From NCBI GenBank assembly GCA_030149165.1, contig JASBRY010000009.1, forward strand, positions 1,054,001-1,118,000: a stretch of 64,000 bases of DNA. Direction: 5' to 3'. Numbering within the stretch: the stretch's first letter is position 1; each line of letters begins with the position of its first letter. The DNA is from Phycisphaerales bacterium (lineage in GTDB: Bacteria; Planctomycetota; Phycisphaerae; Phycisphaerales; UBA1924). The notes below the pieces were generated by a model that did no database searches, was not told the origin of the DNA, and was given only the letters and a program-made list of their open reading frames with translations. The position numbers and the translations under genes are program-made. Positions 16,520 through 24,997 of the stretch are shown piece by piece.

Positions 16520-17338
16520 CTAGGGGGCAGCGTGACCTTCCACCGCGCTCTGGCTAACCCAGCCACGGATGGTTGCTCCATCAAGCAAAACTTCAACCTG
16601 ATAACAGGTCATCATTGTTCCGTTAACGAGTGGTTCAATGTGCTTCTGGACAATGATTGCATGGGTACCGGGAGGAACGGATGCGACCTCACTACCAGCT
16701 CCCCAGCTGTCCCAAGTCTTGGATAAACGGATTGTCTTGTCATCGATACCCCAAAGTTCTAGTTCATCACCTGGTTTCCAATCTGAGATGAGTAGGTCAC
16801 TCTTGAAGTAGATGTCGCTGAAAAACTCCATCTGAAACTTGAAGGGATCTTGCTTGGCTGCGTCACTCCATCGTCCGTCAGGTGCAAGCACACCTTTCCC
16901 AACTGTTGCGATTCCTGATGAATCATCACCTGGAGCAAAGGCGAGCACATCAACCGCATCGGCTTTCCGAGAGACTCTAATATCCAACGCAGCTTGGTGA
17001 AGAATGTGCTCAATCTCTTCGTGTGTGTGTCCTCGCTCCACACGGATACGCAAACTGAAACGGCGTACATCTGAATAGTGGAATGGTTCTGGTTGGCCGA
17101 TGATTGTGTATTTTGGAGTAGTTGCTATAGATTGTTTGGATAGCTCAGCTGATGCTGGTTGTTCATCAAAGAGTCTGTTGGTCTCGACTGATTTCGATTC
17201 AACTGTCTTTTGTTGCGGCTTATGGTCAAATGTGATCGAGTGTTGAGATGGCTTTGCCGTTGACTCGCTCTTCTCACTACAGGAGGCCAAAAGGAGAATG
17301 GTGGAAACGGTGATGATAGTGTGTAGTTGAGAATCCAT
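16520..17338 (-). CDS. Lipoprotein of unknown function
   Basis: 272 residues. The N-terminus is a lipoprotein signal peptide with lipobox LASC near residues 17-20, followed by a Ser/Thr/Gln-rich linker to about residue 70. The rest looks like a folded domain: a region rich in charged residues (RIRVERGHTHEEIEHILHQ), then beta-rich stretches and an SH3-like C-terminus, TMMTCYQVEVLLDGATIRGWVSQSAVE. I do not recognise the whole protein. It may be anchored to the outer or inner membrane as element cargo. The start ATG directly abuts a strong potential hairpin and no Shine-Dalgarno site is obvious. Confidence 0.6.
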   Translation of the reverse strand: MDSQLHTIITVSTILLLASCSEKSESTAKPSQHSITFDHKPQQKTVESKSVETNRLFDEQPASAELSKQSIATTPKYTIIGQPEPFHYSDVRRFSLRIRVERGHTHEEIEHILHQAALDIRVSRKADAVDVLAFAPGDDSSGIATVGKGVLAPDGRWSDAAKQDPFKFQMEFFSDIYFKSDLLISDWKPGDELELWGIDDKTIRLSKTWDSWGAGSEVASVPPGTHAIIVQKHIEPLVNGTMMTCYQVEVLLDGATIRGWVSQSAVEGHAAP

Positions 17339-17705
17339 GGGTGTGCCTCAATGCGGAGCCAAAGTTCTGTTGGCTCGGCACACTTGTAGAAAAAGGGCGC
17401 CGGACCACAGTCGCTCCAGAGACCCCCGCCAAGGGGCACAAGAATACAACACATGGCCGACGCCCCTTTCGGGGCGCGGCACCTGTGCTGCCATTCCTGT
17501 TCAAGAGCCAGTCGGCTCATGTTGGCGGTTTCTCTGGAAGCAGCACGACGCTCGGCGTCGCTTGGATGTCAGCCCTGTGAGCCGGGCTGGGCTTTCGTTC
17601 GTGACTCCTTAGTCAGGATGGCAGATTCCAGACCCGATGTCCGGTGTGATTCTGCCTTGGTGTATTCAGGCGTCAATCTCCTCCGAAGTCAAGCCTGATC
17701 TGGGT
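17339..17705. other. Structured non-coding interval between lipoprotein and terminase-like genes
   Basis: No convincing gene. Two strong structures are visible. GTGTGCC (17341-17347) with GGCACAC (17377-17383) encloses GAGCCAA (17356-17362) pairing with TTGGCTC (17370-17376). CGCCCC-TTTC-GGGGCG occurs at 17461-17476 and is flanked by GCCG/CGGC. The GC-rich, hairpin-dense character differs from neighbouring genes and could be a leader, a small RNA or a recombination remnant. Confidence 0.35.
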
Positions 17706-18905
17706 TTAGAAGGGCTGTATCTCACCCATATCCGGGGAATCAGGCAGTGGTTTGCCCTGTGGACCCTCCTCATCGCTGATCAGTTCAATCTGGATCTCCG
17801 GCTGGCGATAGTCTGTTGGGGGGAAGCGACGGAATCCCGCATCATCGATCAGCGTGATGCTCATTGTTCCATCGTTACAGAACAACGATTGAGATTTGTT
17901 GAATCCCGATCGCAGGCTACCTCCGAGTGGATGCCCCTGACGGAAAGTATCAAACCACGCCCAGCCGCGTTCGATGCGGAGCCGCATCAACTTCTCAAAC
18001 GACTCATGCTCGGGCCATAGTACGGATGCGCCTTCGAGGAGTTGAGTCCGGTGCCGATCGAGATACGAGTCGCCTGCATTTGGATCACGCTTCCAAAGCG
18101 CCGCCCATTGGAACCAACGTTCAAACTGATCAGGGTAGTGCTCCACGGCCGGATAGAACCGCTGCGTCCAGAATGACGAGGCATGCGATGCAAGCAATCG
18201 ATCCATCAAACCATGCGCATCAAGCAGTGGTCCGGTGACGATGATCGAAGATTCCGTGAATCGATCAATGATCCGTCGCTTGAGTGTTTGCTCGAGTCGA
18301 TCCCTCCGCCGGGATTGCTCGTCTGCTTGTTGCTGCGGATCAAACCCGGGATCAAACTCGTCCAGGATAAAAAAGTCCGGTCGAGAACCTTCAAAGCTCA
18401 CCTCGGTCAGTTGGCTCGATGGGCCGATGGTGTGGATCTTCGCGACGCCTGGCACCGCGATGAGCCTAGGGGGTGAAGCACGCGAGCCGCTGGCACCCGA
18501 GGATCGTGCGATGGTGCGCAGATGGGGAAAGTCTCGTTGGAGCATTAGATTCTGGCGCAGCTCGGTGTCGATCCCGCCAAGCAACTCGCCCGCGGCATTG
18601 CGAGAGCTTGATCCGATCACGATGCACCGAGCTCGTTGGTAGGCCAGTGCCCAGATCACGGCTGCAAATGAGATGATTGATGACTTCCCATACCCGTCCG
18701 GTGCACTGACCGCGAGACGCAGCGGGAAATCACCACCAATGGTTTGCAGATCGATGCACACTTCATCGTGCATCCGGTTCCAGGGCAGTGGGAACCGGTG
18801 CCCGAGGTACATCCTTGCGAACGCCCGGATCGAGTTGCTACCGACCTTGGTTCTGAATGAACTGAGTTCATCTCTGATTTGTGCGATCACAACGGCTCCT
18901 TTCAA
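17706..18905 (-). CDS. Terminase-like DNA-packaging ATPase, apparently without nuclease domain
   Basis: 399 residues. Residues 68-76, APDGYGKSS, form a Walker A motif of the terminase type; FFILDEFD at 178-185 is the Walker B; IIVTGP at 221-226 fits the coupling motif. Phage terminase large subunits usually have 450-600 residues with a C-terminal RNase H-like nuclease. Here only about 170 residues follow the coupling motif and no clear acidic nuclease triad is visible, so the protein may be an ATPase-only relative. Its start overlaps the stop of the upstream HTH gene by 4 bp. With no capsid genes nearby, a role in element DNA handling rather than packaging is possible. Confidence 0.7.
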   Translation of the reverse strand: MKGAVVIAQIRDELSSFRTKVGSNSIRAFARMYLGHRFPLPWNRMHDEVCIDLQTIGGDFPLRLAVSAPDGYGKSSIISFAAVIWALAYQRARCIVIGSSSRNAAGELLGGIDTELRQNLMLQRDFPHLRTIARSSGASGSRASPPRLIAVPGVAKIHTIGPSSQLTEVSFEGSRPDFFILDEFDPGFDPQQQADEQSRRRDRLEQTLKRRIIDRFTESSIIVTGPLLDAHGLMDRLLASHASSFWTQRFYPAVEHYPDQFERWFQWAALWKRDPNAGDSYLDRHRTQLLEGASVLWPEHESFEKLMRLRIERGWAWFDTFRQGHPLGGSLRSGFNKSQSLFCNDGTMSITLIDDAGFRRFPPTDYRQPEIQIELISDEEGPQGKPLPDSPDMGEIQPF

Positions 18906-19465
18906 GATGATGTCGCATCAGTACCCCCGATCCGGCGCATCATGGACTGAAGCTCGTGAGCCAGCGGCGAGTCCTCGCCCAGATCATTGGCAACCACGCC
19001 GATCACCTGCGTTAGCTCGATGAGTGCTCGTGCATCGTGTGGTTCTGAATGGGTGCATCCGAGCAGCCCAACACTGGTGAGTCGCTGCACAAACCGATCA
19101 TACATCTCGACCCCGCTGCGGATCGCATCGATCTTCTCTGCAGCCGATGCGGTCGAATCGCGTGAGAGCTTCGTGAGTCTTGCCATTGCGGCTTCGACCT
19201 GAGCTTTGTAGAACCCCAGGATCTCGGCCTGCAGATCAGTTGATGGGTGCAATGCATTGTGGGCGCGGACTTTCTGCAGATCCCTTCTTATTGTCCGATC
19301 ACATCTCCCGACCTTGCATGCGATTTCTGAGACGCTTAATCCTTCAAACATCAGAAGGGCTACGCACTCTCGTCTTTGCGTGGTGGATAGAGATAAACTA
19401 TTGATACTGCCGTCTTGAAGTTTGCGGATGAGCTCAACGGCCGATCGTTCACGCTGCCGAGCCAT
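18902..19465 (-). CDS. HTH DNA-binding protein, small-terminase-like position
   Basis: 187 residues from MARQRERSAV. Residues 41-66, beginning EGLSVSEIACKVGRCDRTIR, form a homeodomain-like or sigma-region-4-like helix-turn-helix; the rest is largely helical, with long amphipathic stretches. It lies between the ParB-methyltransferase (17-bp overlap) and the terminase-like ATPase (4-bp overlap), the place a phage small terminase often takes. A DNA-recognition partner for the ATPase is the natural inference. A much longer upstream extension of the frame lies antisense-like over the methyltransferase and was not used. Confidence 0.65.
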   Translation of the reverse strand: MARQRERSAVELIRKLQDGSINSLSLSTTQRRECVALLMFEGLSVSEIACKVGRCDRTIRRDLQKVRAHNALHPSTDLQAEILGFYKAQVEAAMARLTKLSRDSTASAAEKIDAIRSGVEMYDRFVQRLTSVGLLGCTHSEPHDARALIELTQVIGVVANDLGEDSPLAHELQSMMRRIGGTDATSS

Positions 19466-20762
19466 CGGATGCCTCCGCAGTGGTGGGGATGTGCTTGGTG
19501 GTTGGCAGCCAACGGTCGAGGACTTCCTCGCTGACGGCAGATCGCCCGGCGGTTGCGATGAATCGCCGCACGATGACATCGCAGTAGTGCGGCTCGATTT
19601 CGATCCCGAAACATCGCCGGCCCATCCGCGCTGCCGCGATGAGCGTCGTGCCCGAACCGAGGAATGGGTCGTAGACCATCTCGCCGCGCTGGGAGGAGTT
19701 GCGGATCGCGCGCTCGGCAAGCAGTAGTGCCTTCTGCGTGGGATGCCGGTAGAGCGCGGTACGGTCGCGTGGGATTGACCAGAGTGTTGATTCGTTCTTG
19801 GGACCGTACCATCGCCGTTTGCCACCGGACTTGCGTCCATACAGGCAGAATTCCGTTTGCTCGTTGAAGTCCCCGAAACCCGGCGAGAACGACTCCTTCG
19901 CCCAAGTGATCACATGCCTCGGCTTGAGCTTGAGCCGTGTGAGCATCTCGGCCATAAATCCAAAGTTTGCGAACCCGTTCCAGATGTAGAACCCACCACC
20001 GGGAAGCATGTGGTCGTTCACAATCGAGATCCATGACTCGGTGTATGTACGATATTCGTCATCGGACATCTTGTCATTGACGATGGGACGCGAGTCGCTG
20101 GTGGCTTTGCCTGTTGGCCGGTCCGCGGCGTTGTAGGCGACATTGTACGGAGGGTCGGTGTGGAGCATGTGTGCTCGCTCGGATTCAAACAGCCGCTCGA
20201 TGAGTGATTCGTCGGTGCAATCGCCGCACGCGAGGCGGTGGTGGCCGAGTTGGATAATGTCGCCGGGTTGGGCGATTGGGTTTGAGTCAGCAGTGGATTC
20301 GAGTGCTTGTTGATCTTGTTCCGAATGATCGTCGGCAATCGAGTCGTGTGCTGTGAGGATCTGGTCGATGTCGCTTGAAGAGAATCCAGTCAGATCAATA
20401 TCGAAGTCAGCGGACTCGGTTAGTTCGCTCAGCAGCGACGCGAGCAGCTCGGAGTCGTTCTCGCCGGAGATATTGTTGAGGGCGAGGTTGAGAGTCTTTT
20501 CCTTGTCCAGCGGGAGGTCCACCACACTGACGAGCACTCTCGTCACGCCTTGGGCCATCAGGATACTCAGGCGTTGATGACCAGCAACGAGATTGCCGGT
20601 TTGCTTGTTCCAAACCGGTAGCTGCGCCATACCGAATTCTTCTACGCTGGCTAGGAGCTGCCTCCCTGCAGCAGAGTCAGGGTGGAGGGGCTTGCGAGGG
20701 TTGTACGGGGCGGGGTTGATTTTCCTGATCGAGACCCATTGAGATTTTGCAAAGTCGACCAT
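19449..20762 (-). CDS. ParB-N/DNA methyltransferase fusion protein
   Basis: 437 residues. Residues 10-85 match the ParB-like nuclease/CTPase N-domain (NPRKPLHPDSAAGRQLLASV and NLVAGHQRL). From about 165 comes a DNA methyltransferase with DPPYNVAY at 203-210 and DPFLGSGTTLIAA at 366 onward; the order DPPY then FxGxG is that of the beta class of amino-methyltransferases (N4-cytosine or N6-adenine). These fusions are common in phages and mobile elements, where they may protect DNA. It is the first gene of a three-gene operon with the HTH protein and terminase-like ATPase. Confidence 0.9.
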   Translation of the reverse strand: MVDFAKSQWVSIRKINPAPYNPRKPLHPDSAAGRQLLASVEEFGMAQLPVWNKQTGNLVAGHQRLSILMAQGVTRVLVSVVDLPLDKEKTLNLALNNISGENDSELLASLLSELTESADFDIDLTGFSSSDIDQILTAHDSIADDHSEQDQQALESTADSNPIAQPGDIIQLGHHRLACGDCTDESLIERLFESERAHMLHTDPPYNVAYNAADRPTGKATSDSRPIVNDKMSDDEYRTYTESWISIVNDHMLPGGGFYIWNGFANFGFMAEMLTRLKLKPRHVITWAKESFSPGFGDFNEQTEFCLYGRKSGGKRRWYGPKNESTLWSIPRDRTALYRHPTQKALLLAERAIRNSSQRGEMVYDPFLGSGTTLIAAARMGRRCFGIEIEPHYCDVIVRRFIATAGRSAVSEEVLDRWLPTTKHIPTTAEASDGSAA

Positions 20763-20876
20763 CGTGTGTTCCTGTGTTGAGCACCATTGCTCTGAGGAAC
20801 AATTACGATCAGCGGTCCGGGTTGTCTAACAAAACATGGCAAACAGCATTTGAACGGCATCCAGATGCTGTTTTGA

Positions 20877-21443
20877 TCAAGATTCTCTCTTGTCCTCGTC
20901 CAGCATCTCTTGCCAGGCTTTGGCTGCAGCGATGCTCTTTCTCGTGCCGTGTTGTTTGGCTGAGGGGATAAGCTTGGTTCGCACCTCACGATTTGTGAAA
21001 TGTCGATTTGATTTGCCGCGTTTGATGGTGATGCCCGCTTTTTTGCGGATATCTTGCCAGAGGCTTTTCCCGATACCAGCTGTTTGCATCAGAACCTCTG
21101 GTGTGTAACCACTTGGATGGGGAACACCGAGTTCGAGCTGTGCGATTAGTGCCTTCAGATGTTCCCTAGCTTGTCTCTGGCGAGAGAGGTATTGTGTGTA
21201 GTCTGCTTTATGAGCGAGGTGGGTACGAACGGGATCGTTGTGTGAGTCCAGTACACGATAAGTTCCAAGTTGTGCTTCATGGAGAGCGTCAATTGCAGAG
21301 GCAATTCGATTCTTCATGAAATCTGATACATCGAGCATATCGAGGGATGCAATTGCAGAGGCATAATGAGCCCGGAGAGAATCTGGATTTGAAGATGTGT
21401 CAAGGGCTGCTATGGCAGCAAGAGATTTTAGATGATCTGGCAT
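20877..21443 (-). CDS. Unknown helical, basic protein
   Basis: 188 residues from MPDHLKSL; an ATG 18 bases earlier is possible. I do not recognise it. The N-terminal half is predominantly helical and Ala-rich; the C-terminal 70 residues are strongly basic (QDIRKKAGITIKRGKSNRHF) and resemble a DNA-binding segment. It lies 114 bp upstream of the ParB-methyltransferase on the same strand and is divergent from the kinase cassette, so it could regulate either operon. The C-terminus ends MLDEDKRES. Confidence 0.5.
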   Translation of the reverse strand: MPDHLKSLAAIAALDTSSNPDSLRAHYASAIASLDMLDVSDFMKNRIASAIDALHEAQLGTYRVLDSHNDPVRTHLAHKADYTQYLSRQRQAREHLKALIAQLELGVPHPSGYTPEVLMQTAGIGKSLWQDIRKKAGITIKRGKSNRHFTNREVRTKLIPSAKQHGTRKSIAAAKAWQEMLDEDKRES

Positions 21444-21605
21444 TACAGGAGACCCAAACAAGTTCCTTTCAATTGTTGTGGTGCAGTGATATGAGTCTAC
21501 GGCTCCTGAGTGGAATTGCTAAGGAGAATCGCCTGATTCGAGCTTTGAAAGTCAAATTTCCGATACAATCGTCTGAGCTAGTACGCACTCTAGACGGGGT
21601 TTGAT

Positions 21606-23870
21606 TTGCCACAGAATGGGTTCATAGTCGATACCAATCTATTCCGTGAGCTCGGAGAGCTCTTGGTGGGACGTGATTCAATGGCTCTCGTCGAGCTAGT
21701 GAAAAATGCCTATGATGCCGATGCGACAAGAGTAATCGTTGAAGCACACGATCTCGACACGCCAGAGTCCGGATTTATCTCAATTCGGGACAATGGAAAT
21801 GGCATGGATCCCGGCATGTTCCGAAAAGGATTTCTTACCATCGCTGGGCGAGGGAAAGAGGAAGGCGATAGAAGATCACCAAGATTCAAACGACGCTACA
21901 CAGGAGAAAAAGGTGTGGGGCGTCTCGCATCGCACAAACTGGCTCACATGCTCGAGGTGTATTCGGTTCCCGATCCGAAGTACCTAGACCGGGATCGTGG
22001 TGTTGACGCATCTATAGATTGGGAACAAATAGCTGCATGCCGAACACTCGACAAGGCTGGTGGAGCAATCCAGATTAAAGGATTTACACCCGACCACGAA
22101 GACGAACATGGAACGGTCATCACTCTTCGGAATCTGAAGAGACAATGGACGAAGTCAATGTTCAAGCAGGTTCACAATGAATTGGCGAGGTTCCTTCCTG
22201 ACCGAGAACTGCTTGAATTGGATCCTTCAACAATTGTTGGAGGAATGCTTCGGGCTGACCAATCAATGGTTCGCGATGCACGGAAGCTGAAAGCGAATCG
22301 ATTCGAATGTGAACTTCTTGGTGATCTCGATGCCGGTGAAGATTATCGCCCAGAGAGCCTCACTAACGCCCACTGGCTACTCGAGATCGAACGCTTGGAG
22401 AACTCCCCACACATTGCTATTTCTGTCAAACCGACAAAGCTTGGCAAGAAGGATTTTCCCAATGCTCGATCCTACGAAGAAGAGTTTTCTGATCCAAATA
22501 ATCAAGAGAGCCCAGGTTTCTATGCGCGAATACTTGTACGCCGAAATAAGAAATGGTCGCCTTCTCGGTCAGGCATTAGTTTGATGATGGAGGGGTTCCG
22601 CGTCCCCCCCTATGGTGACCCGAGCGACGATTGGCTAGATATCAATCGTGACTTAGCAGAACGTACAACTGGGTCGCTCGCCGTACTGTCACCACACGAG
22701 ACTGAACTGGGCAACCTAAATCCACAGGAGCGTGAGGGCCTATCAATCGTTCCGTCCAAACACTATGCGGGGGCAGTTTTCCTTGCTCGCAACTCATCGG
22801 ATAATTTAAAAATGCTTGTGAATAGAGAGGGGTTCTTAAAAAACGAAGCGTTTGATGCACTCGTGAACTCTGTTAGAGTCGGGATTGGAATCTCGGTCCG
22901 TGCCCATGCAGCCGCAACATCACAGAAACGAAGTGATCGAGCAAGGGCGCGTGCTGGGGTCAAGCCCACAGATTCCTTCGGGGACCTTCAGCATTTAACA
23001 GAAGAAACTGTTTCGGCAGCTGCGGAAGCTGCTCACGAAGCACGCCGCTTAGCGAATGCAGGAGATATCAAAGCAGCAGCTAAGAAATTCACGCATGCAA
23101 CAACTTTGTTTACTCGTGCAGGTGGGCTTGCTGATACACTCGTTACTGAACCTGAAATGACTCGTGTGCTTGCTGGGATTGGAACACAGCTTGCTACATT
23201 GATTCATGAAGTACGAGGATTGATGTCCAGCAGCAGAGCAGTTGAACGAGCTCTGAAGAAAGTTATGAACGCAAAGGGATTAACTCGCGAACATCGTTCC
23301 ACTTTGAAAGATGCGATCGAGCTGACTCATTCGGTTCGTATCCGGGCAGAACGACAAGCAGCACTCCTCGAAGATCTCACAAGCCCAGACAGCCGAAGGC
23401 GACGGTCTCGACTCAAGATTTCCGAGCATGTCGATAAATCAATTGAGTGGTTTGCGTCAACGCTCGAATCACGAGAGATTGATGTTGCGATTGATATCGC
23501 TTCATCGCACCGCACTATTCCTTTATTCCCAGCTGAACTGGGTATTGTTCTGATAAACCTACTTTCAAATGCCATTCGGGCATGTGGAAGCGATGGTGGT
23601 GAGATAAGTATTTCATCTGAGATGATAAGTTCTCGTCTAGTTTTATGGATCCAGAACACAGGTCGGGAGGTGAACCTTTCAGATGCAGATCGTTGGTTCA
23701 AGCCGTTTGAGACAACAAGTACGCACCCAGATCCTGTGCTCGGCCAAGGGATGGGGCTCGGTCTCACCATTGTTAAGAACATACTCGAGGTTCGTGGGTG
23801 CTCGATTGATTTTGTCGAGCCGGATGAGGGATTTGCGACTTCTGTCGAAGTTCAGTTTGGGGGAAGATGA
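21606..23870 (+). CDS. Dual-GHKL protein: MORC/HSP90-like ATPase fused to a histidine kinase core
   Basis: 754 residues, TTG start. The N-terminal module has GHKL motifs of the HSP90/MutL/MORC type: ELVKNAYDADA at 30-40, DNGNGMD at 62-68 and GEKGVGRLASHKLA at 100-113. The middle is unrecognised, with a predicted coiled-coil (Ala/Glu-rich) near 470-510. The C-terminus is a complete two-component kinase core: phospho-acceptor region LIHEVRGL with His534, N-box NLLSNAIRA at 651-659, and GMGLGLTIVKNI near 715. Two ATP-binding GHKL folds in one chain, one likely a conformational clamp and one a kinase, is unusual. Its stop overlaps the next gene (receiver protein) by 4 bp. There is no membrane segment, so it is cytosolic; a DNA- or protein-sensing role is inferred. 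Confidence 0.88.
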   Translation: MPQNGFIVDTNLFRELGELLVGRDSMALVELVKNAYDADATRVIVEAHDLDTPESGFISIRDNGNGMDPGMFRKGFLTIAGRGKEEGDRRSPRFKRRYTGEKGVGRLASHKLAHMLEVYSVPDPKYLDRDRGVDASIDWEQIAACRTLDKAGGAIQIKGFTPDHEDEHGTVITLRNLKRQWTKSMFKQVHNELARFLPDRELLELDPSTIVGGMLRADQSMVRDARKLKANRFECELLGDLDAGEDYRPESLTNAHWLLEIERLENSPHIAISVKPTKLGKKDFPNARSYEEEFSDPNNQESPGFYARILVRRNKKWSPSRSGISLMMEGFRVPPYGDPSDDWLDINRDLAERTTGSLAVLSPHETELGNLNPQEREGLSIVPSKHYAGAVFLARNSSDNLKMLVNREGFLKNEAFDALVNSVRVGIGISVRAHAAATSQKRSDRARARAGVKPTDSFGDLQHLTEETVSAAAEAAHEARRLANAGDIKAAAKKFTHATTLFTRAGGLADTLVTEPEMTRVLAGIGTQLATLIHEVRGLMSSSRAVERALKKVMNAKGLTREHRSTLKDAIELTHSVRIRAERQAALLEDLTSPDSRRRRSRLKISEHVDKSIEWFASTLESREIDVAIDIASSHRTIPLFPAELGIVLINLLSNAIRACGSDGGEISISSEMISSRLVLWIQNTGREVNLSDADRWFKPFETTSTHPDPVLGQGMGLGLTIVKNILEVRGCSIDFVEPDEGFATSVEVQFGGR

Positions 23871-24979
23871 TGAGTGATAAACCAAAGGCTTTATTTATCG
23901 ATGACAATCCCGAAGATTTACTAAATGCGCTGCGTCCTGCTTGGCCTGATAAACTTGAAGACCTTGAAGTTCTTGATCCCTCAGAGGTAGTGCCATCACA
24001 TTTCGAGAATGTGGATGCTTGCTTTGTGGATTTTGATCTAAGCGAATGGCATAGTCGACTTGACGAAGAAGAAGGAACAAGTTCCTGCATAGCGACTCGG
24101 CCCAAAGATGGTCACGCACTAATCGCTGTCTTGCGTTCATATATTGACAAAAATCACACCGCAACGGCATTTTGCATGCTGACTAATAGGTTGGGAAAAG
24201 TTGCGGACGGTATCCCCAATCAGCGAACGCCTTACACGGCTTCGAGAGCACACGGGTATGATTGGGTTCTCGATAAAGATGAAAAGAGGGTTTTAGAACG
24301 CATTGAATCTGTGACAGACGCTTCAAATTCACTAAAATATATTTCAAAGGATAATATTCGGAGTGTTTTTGATTGGCTCGAACCATCCCGAACCGAGTCT
24401 GGTCAACATTTCGAATCTACTGAGCTTGCTATTGAACGGTGCCGCCCCCCGGTACATGATTTTCTGGAGCCTGCGCACAGTCTTGTTGTACTTCGCTGGC
24501 TGTTGCATCGGGTGTTACCTTATCCGAGTTTCCTGATTGGAACAAATGTACTAGCTGCAAGGCTAGGAGTTAAGCCACAACTATTGCCAGAACTTGAAGA
24601 GAAGTGGAGCGAGCTCAATGCCTGTCGCTACAATGGACCTGGCAATATGCTCTTCGAATGTCGATGGTGGAGGCCGGCAGTTGAAAGACTCCTTCGTGCC
24701 ACAACAAATGGTCAGTCCCTAAACCCAACTGCGGTTTGGGAAGCGATACAAAAGAACTGTTCAATTGAATTCTCTGAGGGCAGTAAAATCGAGGAAGCTG
24801 TCCCGACCCTTGACCCAATCACTCTGCAATTCAGTGATGTGAAAGAACGAAGTGATTGCATAGAGGTTCGTCCAGACGATTGGCCCGAATTTGCAGATGC
24901 CCCATGGATGTTGACCAGCGATGCAAAAGACCACGAGTATCTGGTCAATATTGACGATCGCCATTTACTCGAAAATTAG
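23867..24979 (+). CDS. Receiver-domain protein with unknown C-terminal effector region
   Basis: 370 residues. The first 145 or so look like a divergent response-regulator receiver: LFIDDNPEDL gives the acidic pair Asp12-Asp13, CFVDFDL supplies Asp55/Asp57 as phospho-acceptor candidates, MLTNR the conserved Thr and VLDKD the Lys. Residues 146-370 match no output domain that I recognise. They are not a typical LuxR, OmpR or GGDEF domain and contain Trp-rich stretches (CRWWRPAV, PDDWPEF). The start overlaps the kinase stop (ATGA; ATG at 23867 or 23870), so the pair is almost certainly a cognate two-component unit. Base composition is clearly AT-richer than the flanks, a sign of transfer. Confidence 0.8.
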   Translation: MMSDKPKALFIDDNPEDLLNALRPAWPDKLEDLEVLDPSEVVPSHFENVDACFVDFDLSEWHSRLDEEEGTSSCIATRPKDGHALIAVLRSYIDKNHTATAFCMLTNRLGKVADGIPNQRTPYTASRAHGYDWVLDKDEKRVLERIESVTDASNSLKYISKDNIRSVFDWLEPSRTESGQHFESTELAIERCRPPVHDFLEPAHSLVVLRWLLHRVLPYPSFLIGTNVLAARLGVKPQLLPELEEKWSELNACRYNGPGNMLFECRWWRPAVERLLRATTNGQSLNPTAVWEAIQKNCSIEFSEGSKIEEAVPTLDPITLQFSDVKERSDCIEVRPDDWPEFADAPWMLTSDAKDHEYLVNIDDRHLLEN

Positions 24980-24997
24980 GATCTGGCGTCAATCAAG

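Noticed and set aside
19466..19840. N-terminal extension of the HTH gene
   Set aside because: The extra 125 residues lie over the methyltransferase gene, are Ser/Arg/Pro-rich, and the ATG at 19465 gives a normal HTH protein.
21541..21570. Promoter TTGAAA / TACAAT before the kinase cassette
   Set aside because: The boxes are only 13 bases apart, too short for a normal sigma-70 promoter, so it is not listed.
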